A stretch of 64,000 nt of DNA from Candidatus Villigracilis adiacens (GTDB lineage Bacteria > Chloroflexota > Anaerolineae > Anaerolineales > Villigracilaceae): positions 12,973 to 76,972 of the forward strand of contig JADJBU010000017.1 of the NCBI GenBank assembly GCA_016703605.1, given 5' to 3'. Every line of letters starts with the position of its first letter. Position 1 is the stretch's first letter. The position numbers were made by a program, and so were the translations under genes. The notes under the pieces were generated by a model. The model had not been told where the DNA came from. It ran no database searches and saw only the letters and a list, made by a program, of their open reading frames with translations. Shown piece by piece: positions 56,533-64,000 of this stretch.

Positions 56533-57285
56533 TTAACTGCACCCTTTTCCGCCAGATGTCTCAAACGCTTCGCGTTCGCGATCGTCACCCACTTGCGCCC
56601 CGGACTTGACCAGTTTCTCCTCGGCGAAGCGGCTCATCACGCGGCTGACCGTCTCGGTGGTCGCGCCCGTCATTGCCGCCAGGTCCTGCCGCGAAAACGG
56701 AAGTTGGATTAAAACGTTATCGTCGCGTGCTTCGCCCACTTTTCCCGCCAACCGCAGCAGCGCCGCGGCGATACGTTGTTCAGCGGTAAACGAACTCAAT
56801 TGCTGGACGATCTCCCGCGACTCCACCAAACGCTGACTGACCACTTCCAGAGCGTGCCGCGCCACATCAGGATATTCTGAAAGGATCGCTTCAAAATCGG
56901 CGGAGGAGATTTGCAGGATGCAACAATCGGTTTGCGCAATGGCAGTCTCCGTATAAATGCGCCCGCCAAGAGCGGTTAATACGCCAAAGTATTCGCCGCC
57001 GTGCAAGATATCCAACAGCACTTCCCGCCCAGAAGCGGCTACACGAAGCAACTTAACCTTTCCCATCGCCACAAGATGGAGAAACTTCGCGTCATCGCCT
57101 TCAAAATAAATCCGCTCTCCCGCACGTACATCGTGGTCATGAACAAGAGGGTTGATTTTCGCAATCGCCTCGGCGGACAAATGCCTGAAGAACGGCAAAC
57201 GCCCGATGATCTTCAAACGATACTCCAGAGAACATACGGCAGGGTCCACCCAGTCCAACCGCACGGGAGATTTGGGGCGCGTCAT
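56533..57285 (-). CDS. Crp/Fnr-family regulator, C-terminus probably frameshifted
   Basis: The protein has 250 residues from the ATG at 57285. The cyclic-nucleotide-binding fold spans about residues 30-150 ('GERIYFEGDDAKFLHLVAMG' in part, 'GREVLLDILHGGEYFG'); the helix-turn-helix is 'FSRQDLAAMTGATTETVSRV'. No N-terminal cysteine cluster for an FNR iron-sulfur centre is seen. After 'EKLVKSG' the frame continues as 'AQVGDDRERE', but removing one C from the CCCC at 56598-56601 gives 'RKWVTIANAKRLRHLAEKG', which fits Crp wings better and ends at 56529. Confidence 0.87.
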   Translation of the reverse strand: MTRPKSPVRLDWVDPAVCSLEYRLKIIGRLPFFRHLSAEAIAKINPLVHDHDVRAGERIYFEGDDAKFLHLVAMGKVKLLRVAASGREVLLDILHGGEYFGVLTALGGRIYTETAIAQTDCCILQISSADFEAILSEYPDVARHALEVVSQRLVESREIVQQLSSFTAEQRIAAALLRLAGKVGEARDDNVLIQLPFSRQDLAAMTGATTETVSRVMSRFAEEKLVKSGAQVGDDREREAFETSGGKGCS

Positions 57286-57313
57286 GTTATTTCCTTTCCA
57301 ATAAAAACGGCGC

Positions 57314-57676
57314 TCAAGCCTTCGCCCGCCCTTCCCAAAACTCAAGGCGATTCCCCTCAGGGTCGCGGACGTAGATCGCCCTTGCGCCCCAGACTTCCTT
57401 GATCGGCGTTGATGCGATTCCCGCGCTCGACAAATCAGCCTGAATTTGTTCAACGTCGGCGATCTGCAGGCTGATGGTAACGCCCCTGCCATCCCCGCTC
57501 TTGATGGACGCCCGCGCTTCGTTCGCCACGCTCAATCTTGCCGCTTCGTTGAGTTTGAACTCCACGAACCAATCGGTGGAGGCAAGGATGCGAAGTTTCA
57601 ATCCATCGCGGTAAAACGCAACGGTCTCCGCCCAATGTTTGCAATACAAAATCGTGTTTGCCGCCTTGATCTTCAC
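57314..57676 (-). CDS. Glyoxalase/VOC-superfamily protein
   Basis: The 120-residue protein opens VKIKAANTILYCKHWAET from a GTG at 57676, right after the stop of the upstream gene, with AAAGGGATG before it. The paired beta-alpha-beta-beta-beta units ('FYRDGLKLRILASTDWFVEF' in part and 'YVRDPEGNRLEFWEGR') mark a VOC fold with a C-terminal Glu metal ligand. The substrate is unknown; many act in dioxygenase or antibiotic-binding roles. Confidence 0.85.
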   Translation of the reverse strand: MKIKAANTILYCKHWAETVAFYRDGLKLRILASTDWFVEFKLNEAARLSVANEARASIKSGDGRGVTISLQIADVEQIQADLSSAGIASTPIKEVWGARAIYVRDPEGNRLEFWEGRAKA

Positions 57677-57680
57677 TGGT

Positions 57681-57995
57681 TCATCCCTTTGCTTCGGGAA
57701 ATAAAATCGCCCAACAGCGCGGATCGCCAGCCAGCAAGCCCAACCCGCCCCGCGCAGGTTTTCCACACGGCTCCGCGTCGAACCTCATTGCAAGCGTTTG
57801 GGCAGCGGGTGAAAAATAAGCGACCACCTTGCAATGCAGTTCACCCTCTTCGCTGCGGGTAAAGACAGCCATATCGGCGGGACTTCCCGCCGCCTCGAAC
57901 GCCGCGATAAATTCCTTCTCGATCTGCGCGGATACCGTCGGCGCCCACATGCCATCGCCCAGCGTCGCAGAGCGCCATCCATTTATCTGTTCCAT
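57681..57995 (-). CDS. Conserved hypothetical protein
   Basis: This 104-residue soluble protein is not recognised. It has 'SAQIEKEFIAAFEAAGSPAD', 'TRSEEGELHCKVVAYFSPAA' and an N-terminal 'GWRSATLGDGMWAP'. It has a good ribosome site (AAAGGAGATAT) and is coupled to the downstream VOC gene. It may be a small ligand-binding domain. Confidence 0.75.
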   Translation of the reverse strand: MEQINGWRSATLGDGMWAPTVSAQIEKEFIAAFEAAGSPADMAVFTRSEEGELHCKVVAYFSPAAQTLAMRFDAEPCGKPARGGLGLLAGDPRCWAILFPEAKG

Positions 57996-58078
57996 ATATC
58001 TCCTTTGTTATAGTCGGCAATCGAAAAAAGATTTTTGCACAAGTCCTGATAGAATAAAATGCCACGGAAAACCCCATT

Positions 58079-58477
58079 ATGCCACTTCTCACCCGCACTT
58101 TCATCAAAACCGCAATGATCTGTTTCGCGCTCGCGCTCATGCTTGGCATCCTGCTGGCGGCGGGCGTCACGAACGGATTCTTCCCCGTCTACATTCACCT
58201 GCTGGTTTTTGGCTGGCTGACCCAGTTGATCTTCGGCGTTGCACTCTGGATGTTCCCCAAATATTCAAACGAAAAACCGCGCGGATACGAAACCCTCGGC
58301 TGGTGGTCGTATGCCCTGCTCAACAGCGGCTTGCTCCTGCGCGCCATCGCCGAACCGATTCAATCCACCCAGCCCAATCCCCTCAGCGGCTGGACGCTTG
58401 TGCTCTCCGCCATTTTTCAATTTCTAGCGGGATTGTTATTTGTGTTCAACACATGGCAAAGGATCAGGGAAAAATAA
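58079..58477 (+). CDS. Four-helix membrane protein, haem-copper oxidase subunit I-like fragment
   Basis: The 132-residue protein has four helices. 'VYIHLLVFGWLTQLIFGVALWMF' in part, with His next to 'LLVFGW', and 'MFPKYSNEKPRGYETLGW' resemble the second helix region of NorB/cbb3-type oxidase subunit I. Such short proteins are found in Chloroflexota next to nitrogen-oxide genes. They may bind haem or serve in assembly. It is directly followed by a similar gene. Confidence 0.72.
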   Translation: MPLLTRTFIKTAMICFALALMLGILLAAGVTNGFFPVYIHLLVFGWLTQLIFGVALWMFPKYSNEKPRGYETLGWWSYALLNSGLLLRAIAEPIQSTQPNPLSGWTLVLSAIFQFLAGLLFVFNTWQRIREK

Positions 58478-58877
58478 ATGCCGCGCTTAAGTGTCTGGTT
58501 CGTCCGCGCCTCGTTCGTTCATCTCCTGCTCGGGCTTTTCTTCGGCGCGTTGATTCTCGCCCAAAAGGATTTCATTTTATCCGCCCGTCTGGAATCTCTT
58601 TCCCTGCATGTGGAATTTCCTGCTAACGGGCTGGCTCGTTCAACTGGCAATGGGCGTCGCCTTTTGGATCATTCCACGCTTTAGCCGCGGCTCTCCACGC
58701 GGACCTGTGGGCTTGGTCTGGTTTTCCTTTGCCTTTCTCAACGCTGGAATTTTTTTCACCGCCCTGCAATTCTGGTTTCCCCACGCACTCATCATCGGGC
58801 GTGTTGCCGAAGTATGCGCGGCAATTCTTTTTATCATCGGCTCGTGGCGGCGTGTCAAACCTCAGGGTGTGTTGTAA
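58478..58877 (+). pseudogene. Second four-helix oxidase-like protein, frameshifted
   Basis: The frame begins at 58478 (MPRLSVWFVRASFVHLLLG) one base after the stop of the first gene and has 'FGALILAQKDFILSARLESL'. From about 58600 the homologous path continues in another frame ('MWNFLLTGWLVQLAMGVAFW', 'FLNAGIFFTALQFWF'). The joined product of about 133 residues pairs with the upstream gene in layout. A single base near 58598-58607 is responsible. Confidence 0.75.
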
Positions 58878-58984
58878 ACGCTCCAAATCATCCATAATTT
58901 CTGACCTGCTTACGCACAATTCCTACATAATGAATTGCTATCTTCGGCACATGGAAAGAAATTCAAACATCCAAGGAGAAACCC

Positions 58985-59215
58985 ATGAGCAACAAGAATT
59001 TACGCAATCTCATTCGAATTGTCCACCTCATCGCCGCCGCCGCTTTCGGAGCATATTTCTACTCGCCCATTGCAGGGAATGAGACGCTCAAACTCATCAT
59101 TCAGTTTGTGACGATCCCAAGTATTGTATTGACGGGGCTCGCGCTATGGCAGCAAGCCTACCTCAACAAACTACTTAACCGCAACGCTCACAATCCGGCG
59201 GCAAATTCTGGCTAA
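58985..59215 (+). CDS. Small two-helix membrane protein
   Basis: This 76-residue protein has two hydrophobic segments ('IVHLIAAAAFGAYFYSPIA' and 'IIQFVTIPSIVLTGLALW'). The 'HLIAAAAFGAYFY' start with a membrane His could hold haem, but this is only a guess. The family is not recognised. The ribosome site AAGGAGAAA is good. It ends in an inverted repeat that can act as a terminator. Confidence 0.65.
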   Translation: MSNKNLRNLIRIVHLIAAAAFGAYFYSPIAGNETLKLIIQFVTIPSIVLTGLALWQQAYLNKLLNRNAHNPAANSG

Positions 59216-59229
59216 TGCCCCAAATAACC

Positions 59230-59278
59230 GATCGTCCCAAAGGCTTGTTAATCACGCCCAACAGCCTTCGGGACGATC
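59230..59278 (+). terminator. Inverted repeat after the small membrane gene
   Basis: GATCGTCCCAAAGGCT (59230-59245) and AGCCTTCGGGACGATC (59263-59278) form a 16-base stem with one mismatch around a 17-base loop. No T-run follows. Confidence 0.6.
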
Positions 59279-59361
59279 CATTCAAAAAGTAATCTGGATT
59301 TCAGTTGGATACGCAGCCACCGCAGATTGACTCTTGAAAATACGCGGGGTTAAGCGGCGCA

Positions 59362-59718
59362 TCACTTCATGGAGCGCAGCGCCAACCCGGTCCAAAACGC
59401 GCCAAAGAAATCGGCGGACGCAAAAAGGAAGAGGGCGGGTTTCGCCAATCCCAACACAATAAAGGCGGTAAAGCACAAAACGGTGAACACCCGTCCCTGT
59501 GTAGACCACAGAAAGAAAGGAACAAATTCGCGCCGCGCCGCCTGGATGTGGTAATAGCCCAACGCCGTAACCACGACGCCCAGGATGTGAATCCAGATTT
59601 CGTTTGTTTGCGGAAAACCAAAAAACGGTAAAAGGGAATTGGGGGCAAGTAATAGCAGCCCTCCCAACCCAATGAGATAAACGCCCCAGACGAAAATACT
59701 CTTTGCTGAATTGCTCAT
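59362..59718 (-). CDS. Small four-helix membrane protein
   Basis: This 118-residue protein begins MSNSAKSIFVWGVYLIGLGG and has four hydrophobic helices. The pattern 'PFFGFPQTNEIWIHILGVVV' in part, 'GYYHIQAARREFVPFF' and 'STQGRVFTVLCFTAFIVLG' in part is shared with a small family of DoxX-like proteins. No role is known. The ATG at 59718 has GGAGCC upstream. It converges with the previous gene on the other strand. Confidence 0.72.
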   Translation of the reverse strand: MSNSAKSIFVWGVYLIGLGGLLLLAPNSLLPFFGFPQTNEIWIHILGVVVTALGYYHIQAARREFVPFFLWSTQGRVFTVLCFTAFIVLGLAKPALFLFASADFFGAFWTGLALRSMK

Positions 59719-59766
59719 ATTGGCTCCTTGAAATATACTGATGCGGGCAACGCCATCTTTCACCAA

Positions 59767-60759
59767 CTACGGATGACGAAGTTGTTCGACCATGACTACA
59801 ATGGCATCAATCACCAGGTCAGGCTGATCGAGATGAATATAATGTCCGCTGTTTTCAGTGGAAACATGAAGGGAATCAACCTGCTGGTTGGCTAAATCGT
59901 TTTGTAATTCGTCCCAAAGGCTTTTCATATATTCGCCGGAGAACCCGGGCGGAAAGTCCCGCACTATCGCGGAACTCAGCACGGTCATCGGCACAGCCGG
60001 GAGCGGACCTGCATTCCGCGCTTGGATCTGGCTCTCGTCAAAAGACGTCATTTCACCAGCCAACGCTCGATACGCCTTTGCTTGTAACCCCATCGCGCCC
60101 GCCATGGGGCGATGCGCATCGGGTAATTTGGCGACGATAATTGTTTCGGGTTGGTTTGCGAGCCGAAGCAATCCCGTCGGGGCGACAAGGCTTGTAAACA
60201 AGGTGAGGGATTTCAAGTTCTCCTCATAAGTTTTTCGCACATCTTCTTTCATCCGCAAAGATTGCTCCGGGTGAACAGAGTCGACCAGGATGATCCCCGC
60301 AACCTGACGAGGGTAAGTTTTCGCAAAATACTGCGCAAAAAGCCCGCCAAGCGAATGTCCAACCAAGATGACCTTACCTTCGATGCCCGCCTTCGACAAC
60401 AACGTGTGCAATTCTGCCGCCGCCTGACGGCTGTCCCGCGGTAGTGGACCCTCTTCGCTCCAGCCATACCCGGCGCGGTCATAGGCGCAGACGCGGGTTG
60501 TTTTTGCAACTTCCGGCTGTGTCAGGACCCAATCCGCAGACCATCCGCTCATGCCCGCCTCCATCACGACAACCGGCTCGCCCTCACCCATGCAGTGGAG
60601 GTGAAGGTGGTGTCCGCCCACATAGATCATTTGTCCTGGCGGAGGATACACGCGCATATCTGCCGCGCTGGCAAATGCCTGATACCCCGGTAATAAGACC
60701 AGGCTCGCAAACAGAAAAACAAATACCCGCCTCGAAAACTTCGACTTTTTTGCTTTCAT
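59767..60759 (-). CDS. Exported alpha/beta hydrolase
   Basis: The protein has 330 residues. The N-terminal signal sequence 'FVFLFASLVLLPGYQAFASA' suggests secretion. The catalytic triad is suggested by Ser in 'LVGHSLGGLFAQYF', an acid in the later strand and the terminal His in 'ENSGHYIHLDQPD'. 'EAGMSGWSADW' is the oxyanion region. It resembles haloalkane- or ester-hydrolysing proteins with 'YDRAGYGWSE'. The substrate is unknown. Confidence 0.85.
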   Translation of the reverse strand: MKAKKSKFSRRVFVFLFASLVLLPGYQAFASAADMRVYPPPGQMIYVGGHHLHLHCMGEGEPVVVMEAGMSGWSADWVLTQPEVAKTTRVCAYDRAGYGWSEEGPLPRDSRQAAAELHTLLSKAGIEGKVILVGHSLGGLFAQYFAKTYPRQVAGIILVDSVHPEQSLRMKEDVRKTYEENLKSLTLFTSLVAPTGLLRLANQPETIIVAKLPDAHRPMAGAMGLQAKAYRALAGEMTSFDESQIQARNAGPLPAVPMTVLSSAIVRDFPPGFSGEYMKSLWDELQNDLANQQVDSLHVSTENSGHYIHLDQPDLVIDAIVVMVEQLRHP

Positions 60760-60836
60760 TTATCACATCTCCTTTACATATAATAGAAGACGGATAAGCT
60801 GGTTCTTTTGTGACAACAGGATGGGTCAGATTTTGT

Positions 60837-61713
60837 TCATCGGCGATACTGCGGAATGGTGGTTAGTTTTTCGCGCATCAATTGAAAGTAAACCTCTGTG
60901 ATTCGCCCTGCCCCATAATTGAGCGCCATTACGCCATAGAGCCGCCCTTCCGTATAGATGAAAAGCGCAGGCTGGGCATTCGTTTCCGAAATGACCACTT
61001 CCAGGCTGTCGGGAGCCTTGCGGCGCAACCCCAATATGAAGCTCGCCACATTTTTCGCGCCGTAAATGGGGTGGCGGGCGAATCCTCCAGTCTGAATACA
61101 TAACAATATCATCCGCAAGCATGGAAACCAAGTCTTGCAGGTCGCCGTCCATGCTTGCCTGAAGAAATTGGGTGAAAAGGCGTTTTTGCTGTTCGGGTGA
61201 AACTTGCGCACGGCGCTTGTCGCCATCAAGCGCCGTCTTCGCGCGATGGAATATCTGGCGGCAGTTGGCTTCGCTCCGCCCCAAAAGATCCGCAATCTCG
61301 GCGTAACCATAAGCGAAAACCTCGCGTAGCAGGAAAACCGCGCGTTCAGTCGGCGTCAGGCTTTCCATCAGGAAAAGGAATGCCAGCGACAGCGATTCGT
61401 TGAGTTCGATGCTTCTATTCATATCCTGGGCTGGGTCGCTGAAAAGCGGTTCTGGGAGCCACGAACCGATGGATTCTTCGCGCTTCACCCGCGCAAGGCG
61501 CAGATAGTCAATGCACAGCCGCGTGACGATCGCTGTCAGATATGATTTGGGGGACTCTATCTCCGTGTCAGCCGCATTATGCCAGCGCAGGAAAGCTTCC
61601 TGCACCACATCTTCAGCTTCCATTACGCTTCCCAACATTCGGTAGGCGATGGAAAATAATAGGGGTCTGTACTGGGAAAAGATTTCAGATGAAGCCATGA
61701 AATTGGCGGTCAT
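60837..61713 (-). pseudogene. SigJ/ECF41-type sigma factor, frameshifted
   Basis: From the ATG at 61713 the sigma domains (region 2 'AEDVVQEAFLRWH', region 4 'YGYAEIADLLGRSEANCRQI' in part) and the start of the SnoaL-like tail ('DLQDLVSMLADDIVMYSD') are in one frame. From about 61092 the tail continues in another ('GGFARHPIYGAKNVASFIL', 'EVVISETNAQPALFIYTEG'), reading to 'LMREKLTTIPQYRR'. The shift is one extra base in 'GACTGGAGG'. ECF41 members control their own promoters through the tail. It could be an error. Confidence 0.8.
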
Positions 61714-61804
61714 TATCCCACATTCGCTAACAACGAGTAACTGGCATTACAGCACAATATCCGGGGACGACAGTCATAATATTGCGCTGTAACAAATTTT
61801 TCGC

Positions 61805-62400
61805 TTATTCTACAACTGCTGGATGCCCAACAAAACGAAAATACGACTCCCCCGCGCAGGATTTGCATAAGACCGTCCCTTCGCGGAGGACTTCGCGCTT
61901 GTTGATGATTTCTTCGCCGCAGATTTCGCAGTCGGCGCGTTTGCTAAACTTGGACCGATGATCTGTTTGATGGGGTCGTCAGTTCGATGTGCTGCCAGTC
62001 GAGCAGGAGGTCGTCGGGGATGTACTGGTAGCCGATGAGTTGCGCCTCCCATTTGTTTTTTGCGGACGGGGCGTAGTCCCATGCCAGTTCGCGGACGTTG
62101 AGTCGCGGGGCGATGCGAATCGCCTGTTCGGTGAGCGAGTCAATGAAGGCGGCGGCGGTCTTGCCGTAGTCTTCGATGCGGAGGGTGCGCCTGCCGACGT
62201 AGCAGCCTGTCGCGGCGGAGATTCCGTCTACGAAGCAGCCGTCCGTTTCGGCGATGGCGATGAGGCGTTTGTCGGGTTGGGGCAAAGGCAGGTCGAGCAG
62301 GAGTCCAGCCAAAAGTCCGATGCGAGCGCCGAGCACCTGACGCGGGCAAAGTTTGCGGTGGAGAGTCGCTGGCGGAGAGGAGATCGGTCAGGGAGGTCAT
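61805..62400 (-). pseudogene. FmdE-family protein with at least two frameshifts
   Basis: From the ATG at 62400 (MTSLTDLLSASDS) the homologous path needs a shift to 'HRKLCPRQVLGARIGLLAG'. It continues 'AETDGCFVDGISAATGCYVG' and 'RIEDYGKTAAAFIDS', and again changes frame before the C-terminal zinc finger 'CEICGEEIINKREVLREGTV' and 'LCKSCAGESYFRFVGHP'. FmdE proteins occur with molybdenum/tungsten oxidoreductases and may deliver metal or cofactor. Joined, about 197 residues. Confidence 0.8.
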
Positions 62401-62407
62401 GGGAAGA

Positions 62408-62435
62408 AGTACCGCAAGATAAATCTTGCGGTACT
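62408..62435. repeat. Perfect 13-bp hairpin between narI and fmdE
   Basis: AGTACCGCAAGAT (62408-62420) and ATCTTGCGGTACT (62423-62435) enclose two bases. It belongs to the GTACCGCAAG family. Confidence 0.75.
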
Positions 62436-62440
62436 GAGGA

Positions 62441-63108
62441 TTAGTGCCGAGCCTTATTCCAAATCACGACTTGATGTTCGCGCCAGAGATACGAGAGCGG
62501 ATAGACCAGCAAATGCACAAGGCGCGTGAAGGGGAGCAGGAGGGCAATGGTAAAGCCGTTGAGGAAGTGGAACTTGACCCAGAACGGCAGGGCGGTGACG
62601 TAGGTGATGTCGGGTTGGAATTTGAGGAGCGAGACCAGCCACGGCACAGCGGTGCAGATACCAGTCCGAGCCCCAGCGGTAGTAGAAGGCGACCCAGAAG
62701 CCAAGACCGACTTGCAGGAAAAGCACGACGAGCAGAATCCAGTCGAGTTCGGAGGTGACGGCGTTGGCGCGGGCGTCTGCCATGCGGCGGTAGAACAGGA
62801 TGACGAGTCCGACCGTCGCCATCAGCGCGAGCGCAAGCCCCGTGATCTCAAGGACGTAGAGGCGCGTCTGGTTGGCGGTGAACAGTCCCCACAGTCCAGG
62901 GAAAAGCAGGGCGGTGAGATGTCCGAGCAGGATGGTGATCAGCCCGTAATGCCAGGGAACCGAGCCGAAGAACAGTTTGCGGTTTTCGAGAAACTGCGAC
63001 GACTGGCTGGAGACCGAGTACGGGTCGAAGAAGATCACAGATGGTGACGGCTATCGAGATGGCGATTGCCGCATAGGGAAAGCCGATGAACAGGGCGTTA
63101 TCGAACAT
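62441..63108 (-). pseudogene. narI: Nitrate reductase gamma subunit NarI, frameshifted
   Basis: The start 'MFDNALFIGFPYAAIAISIA' is in one frame (ATG 63108), 'SQFLENRKLFFGSVPWHYG' and 'LFTANQTRLYVLEITGLALA' in a second, and the last helix 'VKFHFLNGFTIALLLPFTRL' with 'VHLLVYPLSYLWRE' in a third. Joined it is about 222 residues with five helices and haem-ligand histidines in helices 2 and 5, as in NarI, which takes electrons from quinol at the membrane. At least two indels occur, near 63040 and 62680. Confidence 0.82.
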
Positions 63109-63121
63109 GGGTTGCTCCTTG

Positions 63122-63216
63122 GCGGACGTTAGAGAACGTCCGCTACGCGCGACACCGCGTAGGAGACGCTCTCTAGCGTCGGGGTTGGGGTGGACGTTAG
63201 AGAACGTCCGCTACGC
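63122..63216. repeat. 'GCGGACGTTAGAGAACGTCC' palindromic repeats between narI and narJ
   Basis: Two full copies (63122-63147 and 63191-63216) of a palindrome that reads GCGGACGTTAGAGAACGTCC then GCTACGC flank a partial inverse (GCGTAGGAGACGCTCTCTAG). Another copy is at 63933-63957 and a worn one at 46078-46105. Confidence 0.8.
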
Positions 63217-63243
63217 GTTTTCACACGGTTGTTTCCAAAACGT

Positions 63244-63838
63244 TCAGGACTTGAAATTGAGTTTGCAGGACGGAGCGCAGCGCCTCCAACCACTCCCGGG
63301 GAACTGGGTGCGCTTCTCGGACCTTCCTCCGCTTTGGGCGCGTCCACGTCCGCCGTTCTCGTCTTCGTCGAAGCCTTCGGATTTGGCGCGTCCCGTCATG
63401 CGATCCAGCACGGGGAGCATGGCGTCAAGCAGGATTTCCTGCGCCTGCGTTTCGTCCGCGCGTGGCAAGGAAGTGCAGGATGACGGCGAGATGGTCGGGG
63501 AGTTCGTTATCGGGAAGACGAAGCCTTCGGCGGTGTAGCGCTGTTTCAAGCTCGACGAGAAAGACGCTGCGTTTGTAGGTCTCGCCGAAGAGATGGTAGC
63601 CGACGTAGGATGGCAAAGCCGCGTCGAGATCGAATGTGCCTGTGTAAACTTCTTCCAAACGTCCAGGCGGGAGCGACGCGGCGTAGTCGTGAAATTTCTT
63701 CAACTGCGCGGCGGAGGCGGGTCTTCGTCCATCAACAGTCCCTGCGCTTTGATGGCGGCTTGAGCGTGCCGCCCGCGGGTATTTCCAACGGCGCGGCAAA
63801 GCATTGGTAGAGCTTCGCATTTCGGTTTCGGTGTACAT
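63244..63838 (-). pseudogene. narJ: Nitrate reductase chaperone NarJ, frameshifted
   Basis: Several frames carry NarJ/TorD-like coding: 'LYQCFAAPLEIP' and 'AAQLKKFHDYAASLPPGRLE', 'FDLDAALPSYVGYHLFGETY', 'YKRSVFLVELKQRYTAEGFV', 'DNELPDHLAVILHFLATR' and 'ETQAQEILLDAMLPVLDR'. They join to about 198 residues only with three or more one-base changes. NarJ inserts the molybdenum cofactor into NarG before assembly. Confidence 0.75.
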
Positions 63839-63951
63839 TAAATCTCCATTTCATGCGTAGGGAGACGCCTCCCCTCGCTCCGCCAGCATAACAGGGCAGG
63901 TGTAGCGTCGGGTTGGTTACGCCACGTACTGCGGACGTTAGAGAACGTCCG
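63839..63951. other. Intergenic gap between narJ and the next gene
   Basis: It holds a 'GCGGACGTTAGAGAACGTCC' palindrome (63933-63957) overlapping the end of the next gene and partial relatives ('GTAGGGAGACGCC', 'GTGTAGCGTCGGG'). No gene is visible. Confidence 0.5.
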
Positions 63952-64000
63952 CTACGCACATCGAACTTCCTTCGCGATCTTGTTGCGGACGCCGAAGCCT
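63952..64000 (-). CDS. C-terminal end of a gene running out of the window, probably narH
   Basis: Only the last 15 codons are in view, ending 'GFGVRNKIAKEVRCA' and a TAG at 63952-63954. By order (narG-narH-narJ-narI, transcribed leftward) the neighbouring gene should be narH, the iron-sulfur beta subunit of nitrate reductase. The fragment is too short to prove it. Confidence 0.35.
   Translation of the reverse strand, partial: GFGVRNKIAKEVRCA

Overview
The window looks like a piece of a chromosome from a Chloroflexota bacterium, most likely class Anaerolineae. That is inferred from moderately high GC, a gene set typical of that lineage (baseplate-J-like protein, amidohydrolase with a CYTH tail, DUF3054, GT-C-type membrane proteins, KorAB, split narHJI), many Thr/Pro-rich lipoproteins, and abundant short palindromic intergenic repeats. 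No 16S rRNA is present, so the assignment is not proven.

Region 1 (1-21.6 kb) is mostly housekeeping. It holds the end of a branched-chain amino-acid ABC operon (livF), an FAD oxidoreductase, a CinA-like protein, an M14 peptidase, an amidohydrolase fused to a CYTH domain, two secreted or membrane proteins, and an alpha/beta hydrolase. The minus-strand run mltG-ruvX-baseplate J-cysteine desulfurase follows. Then come a GT-C-like membrane protein, recJ, a rhodanese, a frameshifted SDR, a TolB-like lipoprotein, a HypA-like zinc protein and the RNase P RNA gene with a clear promoter.

Region 2 (22-38.3 kb) contains a coaE-GNAT fusion, the cyclic-di-AMP pair cdaA-cdaR, der, an ECF sigma/anti-sigma pair, a Nudix hydrolase and glmS. 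The minus-strand operon hsp20-lon-response regulator-GNAT-mogA follows, then tRNA-Arg(TCT) and a two-gene cassette of unknown function.

Region 3 (38.4-45.6 kb) has a c-type cytochrome lipoprotein, a GH25 lysozyme with a small SH3-like partner, a GT87-like membrane protein, and a GntR regulator with a well-formed promoter/operator ahead of korA-korB (2-oxoacid:ferredoxin oxidoreductase).

Region 4 (45.7-54 kb) is an accessory minus-strand run: small membrane protein, ArsM-like methyltransferase, two more methyltransferases, an OsmC protein, a large lipoprotein, a rubredoxin-like/DinB fusion and a tandem duplicate of an unknown family. The ArsM-like gene is interrupted by an in-frame TGA exactly where the family carries its catalytic cysteine, the homologous C-terminus continues for 56 codons, and a hairpin fitting the bacterial SECIS model lies just after the TGA. 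It is the best candidate here for something unusual: a selenocysteine-containing methyltransferase.

Region 5 (54-64 kb) reads as an anaerobic/nitrogen-oxide response island: hemerythrins, cupin, DUF2249, Crp/Fnr regulator, two oxidase-like 4-TM proteins, a SigJ-type sigma factor, FmdE-like protein and narI-narJ-(narH). It carries at least a dozen apparent single-base frameshifts in 11 kb, against one in the preceding 52 kb. That means either gene decay or poor sequence quality near a contig end.

The window also carries a MITE family (three copies with 8-bp target duplications and GTAA termini, suggesting IS66-type mobilisation) and several other families of palindromic repeats, one of which sits in frame inside cinA. 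No CRISPR array, prophage or complete insertion sequence was seen.
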